Positions 15,597-19,639 of a stretch of DNA of 19,639 nucleotides are shown here, in pieces. A model generated the notes under the pieces. The model saw nothing but the letters and a program-made list of their open reading frames with translations. It made no database searches and was not told the DNA's origin. Location of the stretch: positions 1-19,639 of the forward strand of contig DASZYF010000039.1 of NCBI GenBank assembly GCA_035545535.1, in the 5' to 3' direction. Made by a program: the position numbers and the translations under genes. The stretch comes from DASZYF01 sp035545535 (GTDB lineage: Bacteria > Actinomycetota > Actinomycetes > Mycobacteriales > CAJCIY01). Positions within the stretch are counted from its first letter, which is position 1. The number at the start of each line of letters is the position of its first letter.

Positions 15597-16172
15597 TCAA
15601 CGACGACCAGCGAGGATGAGACCCATCGCCTCGGCCCGCGTCGCGGGGTCGGTGTGGAAGATGCCGCGCACCGCGCTGGTGGTCGTGATCGCGCCGGGCT
15701 TCCTGACGCCCCGGATCGCCATGCACGAGTGCGCGGCCTCGATCACGACGATGACGCCCTGCGGCTTGAGCACGTCGACGAGCGCGTCCGCGATCTGTGA
15801 TGTGAGGCGCTCCTGCACCTGCGGCCGCTTGGCGTACAGGTCGACGAGCCGCGCGAGCTTCGACAGCCCGGTGATCTGCCCTTCGGTGTTCGGGATGTAG
15901 CCGACGTGCGCGTGCCCGACGAACTGCAGCAGGTGGTGCTCGCACAGCGACGACATCTCGATGTCGCGCACGATGACCATCTCGTCGTGGTTCTCGTCGA
16001 ACACGGTGGTCAGGACGTCGCGCGGGTCCATGTCGATGCCGGCGAGCTGTTCGGCGTACGCACGCGCGACCCGCGCGGGTGTGTTCTGCAGACCCTCGCG
16101 GTCCGGGTCCTCGCCGACGGCGATGAGGAGCTCCCGGATCGCCGCTTCGGCGCGCGCTTGATCGACGGCCAT
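15597..16172 (-). CDS. folE: GTP cyclohydrolase I
   Basis: FolE converts GTP to dihydroneopterin triphosphate, the entry step of folate synthesis. The 191-residue product has the zinc ligands Cys77 and His80 in SSLCEHHLLQFVGHAHVGYIP and Cys150 in EAAHSCMAIRG. The GLSKLARLVDLYAKRPQVQERLT segment starting at 102 and the C-terminal RGIFHTDPATRAEAM match the normal type I enzyme. ATG 16172 follows the ftsH stop by 17 bases with only a weak ribosome binding site. It heads the tightly packed folate genes and is probably transcribed from the ftsH side. Nothing suggests the zinc-independent FolE2 type. Confidence 0.95.
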   Translation of the reverse strand: MAVDQARAEAAIRELLIAVGEDPDREGLQNTPARVARAYAEQLAGIDMDPRDVLTTVFDENHDEMVIVRDIEMSSLCEHHLLQFVGHAHVGYIPNTEGQITGLSKLARLVDLYAKRPQVQERLTSQIADALVDVLKPQGVIVVIEAAHSCMAIRGVRKPGAITTTSAVRGIFHTDPATRAEAMGLILAGRR

Positions 16173-16189
16173 GTGCCGCTCTTACCCGC

Positions 16190-18292
16190 TCAGGCGCCCG
16201 CTTCGGGCGCTTCGCCCGGACGCGGACGGCGCGTGCGCGACGCCGGCCGGCGGCGCGCCTCGCGCGGGGTCGTGGCCTCCCGGCGGGCGGCTCCCGCCGT
16301 GCTCTTCGACGTGCGGCGCGATCCGCCGTTCGCCGCCCGGGCGATGGCCTTGAGGTCACCTTCACCGAGCAGGGCGATCTCCGCCGGCGTCATCACCGGC
16401 GGGCGGTTGCTCGGCGCGCGCTTGCCGCTGCCGGTGTAGGTGCCGCGGGACGGGCGCTTCTGCACCGGCGCGAACACCTCGGCGACCTCGTCCTTGGACA
16501 GGGTCTCCTTGTCGAGCAGGCGCAGCACGAGCTCGTCGAGCACGTCGCGGTAGGTGACGAGGATGTCGAACGCCTCGTCGTGCGCGGACTCGATGAGCGC
16601 GCGCACCTCCTCGTCGATCTCACGCGCGACCTCTTCGGAGTAGTCGCGCTGATGACCCATGTCGCGGCCGAGGAACACCTCGCCGGTCTCCTGGCCGAAC
16701 TTCAGCGCACCGAGGCGGTCGCTCATGCCGTACTGCGTGACCATGGCGCGGGCGAGGCCGGTGGCGCGCTCGATGTCGTTGGCGGCGCCCGTGGTCGGCT
16801 CGTGGAAGACGAGCTCCTCGGCCGCGCGGCCGCCGAGTGCGTAGGCGAGGGTGTCGACCATCTCGCTGCGGGTCTGGGTGTAGCGGTCCTCGAGGGGCAG
16901 CACCAACGTGTGCCCGAGCGAGCGGCCGCGGGGAAGGATCGTCACCTTGTGCACGGGGTCGAGGTTCGCCATCGCGGCCGCGACCAGTGCGTGCCCACCC
17001 TCGTGGTAGGCGGTGACCTTCTTCTCCTTCTCGCTCATCACCCGCGTGCGGCGCTCGGGGCCGGCGATGACGCGGTCGATCGCCTCCTCGACGGCGCCGT
17101 TGCCGATGACCGAGCCGCCCTGGCGGGCGGTGAGCAGCGCGGCCTCGTTGAGCACGTTCGCGAGGTCGGCACCGGTGAAGCCGGGCGTGCGGCGCGCGAC
17201 GGTGGCGAGGTCGAGGTCGGGCGCGATGGGCTTGCCCTTGGCGTGCACGGCGAGGATCGCCTTGCGACCCTCGAGGTCCGGGCGGTCGACGGCGATCTGC
17301 CGGTCGAACCGGCCCGGGCGCAGCAGCGCGGGGTCGAGGATGTCGGGGCGGTTCGTCGCGGCGATGAGGATCACGCCGCCCTTGACGTCGAACCCGTCCA
17401 TCTCGACGAGCAGCTGGTTGAGCGTCTGCTCGCGCTCGTCGTGACCGCCGCCGAGGCCTGCGCCGCGGTGCCGGCCGACGGCGTCGATCTCGTCGACGAA
17501 CACGATCGACGGCGCGTTGGCCTTCGCCTGCTCGAACAGGTCGCGCACCCGTGAAGCACCGACACCGACGAACATCTCGACGAAGTCGGAGCCGGAGATC
17601 GAGTAGAACGGCACGCCCGCCTCACCCGCGACCGCGCGGGCGAGCAGCGTCTTGCCGGTGCCGGGCGGGCCGTACAGCAGCACGCCCTTGGGGATCTTGG
17701 CGCCGATGGCCTGGAACTTGGCCGGGTTCTCCAGGAACTCCTTGATCTCCTGGAGCTCCTCGATGGCCTCGTCCGCGCCGGCGACGTCGGCGAACGTGGT
17801 CTTCGGCATGTCCTTCGTGACGAGGCGGGCCTTGGCCTTGCCGAAGGACATGACCCGGCTGCCGCCGCCCTGCACGTTGTTCATGAGGAACAGGAAGATC
17901 AGCAGGATCACCGCGAAGGGCAGGATCGACAGCAGGATCGACACGAAGGCGTTGGTGCCGCCGGGGTTGACCTTGTAGGTCAGGGTCGGGTCGGCCTTGC
18001 GCGCGGCGTTGAGCTCGTCCGTGATCGTGACCTGCTGGTAGGTCGCGTAGTCGGCCTTGAGCTTGGTCTTGCCCTTGTCGTCCGCCGTCTTGAGCGTGAC
18101 CTCGATCCACTGGTTGCGGTCGTTGACGACCGCCTTGGCGACGTTGTGCGCGTCGATCTGGGCCTGGACAGCCGAGATGTCGCGCTGGGCGTAGCCCCCA
18201 GAGCCTCCGAGTGCCGTGAGCAGCACCAGCGCGAGGGCGATGGCGAGGGCCACCCAGGCGACAGGGCCGCGGAAGAGCCGCTTCGCGTCCAT
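16190..18292 (-). CDS. ftsH: ATP-dependent zinc metalloprotease FtsH
   Basis: FtsH is a membrane-bound AAA+ protease that degrades misassembled membrane proteins and some regulators. The 700-residue product has membrane helices near 11-28 and 115-136 flanking an extracytoplasmic region of about 85 residues. Walker A GPPGTGKT is at 208-215, Walker B IVFVDEID at 263-270, and the second region of homology contains RPGRFDR (325-331). The zinc site is HEGGH (430-434) with a distal Asp506 in GAANDIERA. After about residue 613 comes a basic, Pro/Arg/Ser-rich tail typical of actinobacterial FtsH. I chose ATG 18292 (MDAKRLFRG); the open frame upstream has no membrane or family similarity. There is no good Shine-Dalgarno sequence. 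Confidence 0.95.
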   Translation of the reverse strand: MDAKRLFRGPVAWVALAIALALVLLTALGGSGGYAQRDISAVQAQIDAHNVAKAVVNDRNQWIEVTLKTADDKGKTKLKADYATYQQVTITDELNAARKADPTLTYKVNPGGTNAFVSILLSILPFAVILLIFLFLMNNVQGGGSRVMSFGKAKARLVTKDMPKTTFADVAGADEAIEELQEIKEFLENPAKFQAIGAKIPKGVLLYGPPGTGKTLLARAVAGEAGVPFYSISGSDFVEMFVGVGASRVRDLFEQAKANAPSIVFVDEIDAVGRHRGAGLGGGHDEREQTLNQLLVEMDGFDVKGGVILIAATNRPDILDPALLRPGRFDRQIAVDRPDLEGRKAILAVHAKGKPIAPDLDLATVARRTPGFTGADLANVLNEAALLTARQGGSVIGNGAVEEAIDRVIAGPERRTRVMSEKEKKVTAYHEGGHALVAAAMANLDPVHKVTILPRGRSLGHTLVLPLEDRYTQTRSEMVDTLAYALGGRAAEELVFHEPTTGAANDIERATGLARAMVTQYGMSDRLGALKFGQETGEVFLGRDMGHQRDYSEEVAREIDEEVRALIESAHDEAFDILVTYRDVLDELVLRLLDKETLSKDEVAEVFAPVQKRPSRGTYTGSGKRAPSNRPPVMTPAEIALLGEGDLKAIARAANGGSRRTSKSTAGAARREATTPREARRRPASRTRRPRPGEAPEAGA

Positions 18293-18302
18293 GAGGTCTA
18301 CA

Positions 18303-18308
18303 ACGCTA
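18303..18308 (-). promoter_or_regulatory. Weak candidate -10 element for ftsH
   Basis: TAGCGT on the - strand fits TAnnnT and ends ten bases before the ftsH ATG (18292). This would give a leader of only a few bases or none, consistent with the missing Shine-Dalgarno sequence. I see no convincing -35, so this is tentative. Confidence 0.25.
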
Positions 18309-18333
18309 ACACCGGCCCTGATGCTCCGGTCGG

Positions 18334-18357
18334 GGTGCGTGAACTCCCCCACGCACC
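18334..18357 (-). terminator. 8-bp hairpin between hpt and ftsH
   Basis: GGTGCGTG and CACGCACC form a perfect 8-bp stem around an eight-base loop, midway in the 90-base gap between hpt and ftsH. It starts 25 bases after the hpt stop. It may terminate or weaken hpt read-through ahead of the proposed ftsH promoter. There is no T-run. Confidence 0.45.
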
Positions 18358-18382
18358 GGCGGGGACCGCCGGCCCGTCCCGG

Positions 18383-18943
18383 TCAGGCGCCCTGCAGCTC
18401 CTCGCGCAGGGTCCCCACGTAGGGCAGGTTCCGGTAGCGCTCGGCGTAGTCCAGGCCGTAGCCGACGACGAAGGCGTTCGGGATGTCGAACCCGACGTAG
18501 CGCACGGCCACGGCGGAGCGGGCGGCCTCGGGCTTGCGGAGCATCGAGAGCACCTCGACCGAGGCGGGCTGGCGCGACCTGAGGTTCTTCAGCAGCCAGG
18601 ACAGCGTCAGCCCCGAGTCGACGATGTCCTCGACGACGAGCACGTCCCGGCCGGCGATGTCACGGTCGAGGTCCTTGAGGATGCGGACGACGCCGGACGA
18701 GCGGGTGCCGGCCCCGTAGGACGAGACGGCCATGAACTCGATCGTGGTCGGCGTCGAGAGGACACGGGCGAGGTCGGCCATGACCATGATGGCGCCCTTG
18801 AGGACGCCGACCAGGACGAGCTCCCGGCCCACGTAGTCGCGGTCGACCTCCGCGGCCATCTCGCCGAGGCGCTTCTGGATCTGGTCCTGCGTGACCAGCA
18901 CCTCGTCGATGTCGGGGTGGATCGGCGAGGGTCCCTGCGTCAC
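18383..18943 (-). CDS. hpt: Hypoxanthine phosphoribosyltransferase
   Basis: Hpt salvages hypoxanthine and guanine by transferring phosphoribose from PRPP. The 186-residue product has the PRPP-binding motif VLVVEDIVDSGLTL (101-114), the ELVLVGVLKGA stretch (41-51), the flexible-loop region with SSYG (74-77), and the C-terminal GFDIPNAFVVGYGLDYAERY (151-170) that contacts the purine. All are normal for 6-oxopurine enzymes. The start is GTG 18943. It has no Shine-Dalgarno sequence but a TACTGT element lies seven bases upstream, suggesting a leaderless mRNA. Between tilS and ftsH it occupies its usual actinobacterial place. Confidence 0.95.
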   Translation of the reverse strand: MTQGPSPIHPDIDEVLVTQDQIQKRLGEMAAEVDRDYVGRELVLVGVLKGAIMVMADLARVLSTPTTIEFMAVSSYGAGTRSSGVVRILKDLDRDIAGRDVLVVEDIVDSGLTLSWLLKNLRSRQPASVEVLSMLRKPEAARSAVAVRYVGFDIPNAFVVGYGLDYAERYRNLPYVGTLREELQGA

Positions 18944-18950
18944 CCGGCCG

Positions 18951-18956
18951 ACAGTA
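18951..18956 (-). promoter_or_regulatory. Candidate -10 element for leaderless hpt
   Basis: TACTGT on the - strand fits TAnnnT and is separated by seven bases from the GTG at 18943, the spacing at which transcription would start on the start codon itself. The gap has no Shine-Dalgarno sequence. The -35 region is not recognisable. Confidence 0.4.
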
Positions 18957-18974
18957 CGGGACGCCGCTCACCCA

Positions 18975-18992
18975 CGGCGGCGACCGCCGCCG
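18975..18992 (-). terminator. GC hairpin after tilS
   Basis: CGGCGGC-GACC-GCCGCCG forms a 7-bp stem four bases beyond the tilS stop (18997). No T-run follows. Its position between tilS and the proposed hpt promoter supports a terminator or attenuator. Confidence 0.4.
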
Positions 18993-18996
18993 ACGA

Positions 18997-19639
18997 TCAC
19001 CCGGACGTGCGCAGCACGCTCCCGGCCCGCTCGATGCGCGCGCCGCCGGTCACGGCGACGGGGCCCTGGCCGTGCCAGTCGGTGACCAGCGCGTCCAGCG
19101 CGCGCACCTGCACATCGGTCGCCCGACCGCCGCTGATGGTGCGCAGCACGCGCGCCCGCAGCGCCGCCGGCAGCACCGCGAGCGCCTCCGCGTCCCAGCC
19201 GCCGCCCCGTCGCGCCGACCGCTCGGCGTCGCTCGCGAGCACATCGAGGGCGTCGGCGTCGTCGCGCAGCTGGCGGGCCGTGCGGGCGAGCGCAGCTTCG
19301 ATGCCGGGGCCGAGCGCCCGCTCGAGCGCGGGCAGCACGTCGTGGCGCACGCGGTTGCGCGTGTGCGCCGGGTCGGCGTTGGTGGGGTCGTGCCACGGCA
19401 CGAGCCCTTGCGCAGCGACCGCCTTGGCGAGCGTCGCGCGCGACAGCTCGAGGAACGGTCGCCGGTGCAGGCCGCGCTGCGCCGGCATGCCCGACAGCGA
19501 GCGGGCGCCGCTGCCGCGCGCGAGCCCCAGCAGCACCTGCTCGGCCTGGTCGTCCCGATGGTGGGCGAGCAGCACGGCGCCGGCCGCGTGACGGGAAGCG
19601 GCGGCGTCGAGCGCGCCGTACCGGGCCGCGCGCGCGGCC
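18997..19639 (-). CDS. tilS: tRNA(Ile)-lysidine synthase (5' partial)
   Basis: TilS modifies the wobble cytidine of the CAU-anticodon tRNA-Ile with lysine so that it reads AUA. The 3' 213 codons lie in the window; the N-terminal PP-loop (SGGxDS) is beyond the right edge. The visible part begins in frame with AARAARYGALDAAASRHAAG and contains HHRDDQAEQVLL, then RPFLELSR and the characteristic WHDPTNADPAHTRNRVRHD. A helical substrate-binding region follows, ending at VLRTSG. A GTG at 19575 could be mistaken for a start, but it lies inside the conserved catalytic domain. Gene order tilS-hpt-ftsH is usual. Confidence 0.92.
   Translation of the reverse strand, partial: AARAARYGALDAAASRHAAGAVLLAHHRDDQAEQVLLGLARGSGARSLSGMPAQRGLHRRPFLELSRATLAKAVAAQGLVPWHDPTNADPAHTRNRVRHDVLPALERALGPGIEAALARTARQLRDDADALDVLASDAERSARRGGGWDAEALAVLPAALRARVLRTISGGRATDVQVRALDALVTDWHGQGPVAVTGGARIERAGSVLRTSG

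Noticed and set aside
16981..17005. FtsH zinc motif HEGGH instead of HEAGH as a defect
   Set aside because: The two His and the Glu are kept, and to my knowledge Gly at this place is common in actinobacterial FtsH, so it is not evidence of inactivity.

Overview
The window is very GC-rich DNA with strong third-position GC bias, many GTG starts and dense 1-8 base gene overlaps. Together with the gene content (DprE1/DprE2 pathway, a DUF3180 gene next to folK, an MprF/LysX-type gene, and the tilS-hpt-ftsH-folE-folP-folB-folK order) this points to a chromosomal segment of an actinobacterium (Actinomycetota). I cannot name the family. I see no rRNA, tRNA, CRISPR array, transposase or phage gene.

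Left part, + strand (1-2957): an ABC-2 type exporter (an ATPase with a Pro/Ala-rich N-terminal extension that runs off the left edge, then a membrane subunit), followed 5 bases later by a stand-alone, shortened paralogue of complex I subunit NuoD. A 287-base convergent gap (2958-3244) holds no gene but has hairpins and two short repeat families.

Osmoprotectant importer (3245-7076): two permeases and a lipoprotein substrate-binding protein read on the - strand. A CBS-domain ATPase is divergent on the + strand from a shared 89-base promoter region. The binding protein appears circularly permuted: the block that normally ends OpuBC/OsmX-type proteins sits just after the lipobox.

Arabinose-donor block (7078-11510, - strand): a membrane phosphodiester-glycosidase-family protein, the UbiA-family decaprenyl-phosphate phosphoribosyltransferase, DprE1 and DprE2. 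The last three convert PRPP and decaprenyl phosphate to decaprenylphosphoryl arabinose. DprE1 carries Ala where the M. tuberculosis enzyme has Cys387.

Housekeeping/folate block (11631-19639, - strand, transcribed right to left): tilS (partial), hpt, ftsH, folE, an MprF/LysX-like membrane aminoacyl-lipid synthase, folP, folB, folK and a DUF3180 membrane protein. From folE onward these genes are separated by at most one base or overlap by 1-4 bases, so they look like one translationally coupled operon. The lipid-modifying gene sits inside the folate pathway.

The most interesting items are the permuted binding protein, the NuoD-like protein that lacks complex I quinone-site residues, the DprE1 Cys-to-Ala position, and the paired hairpin repeat at 3071-3153.
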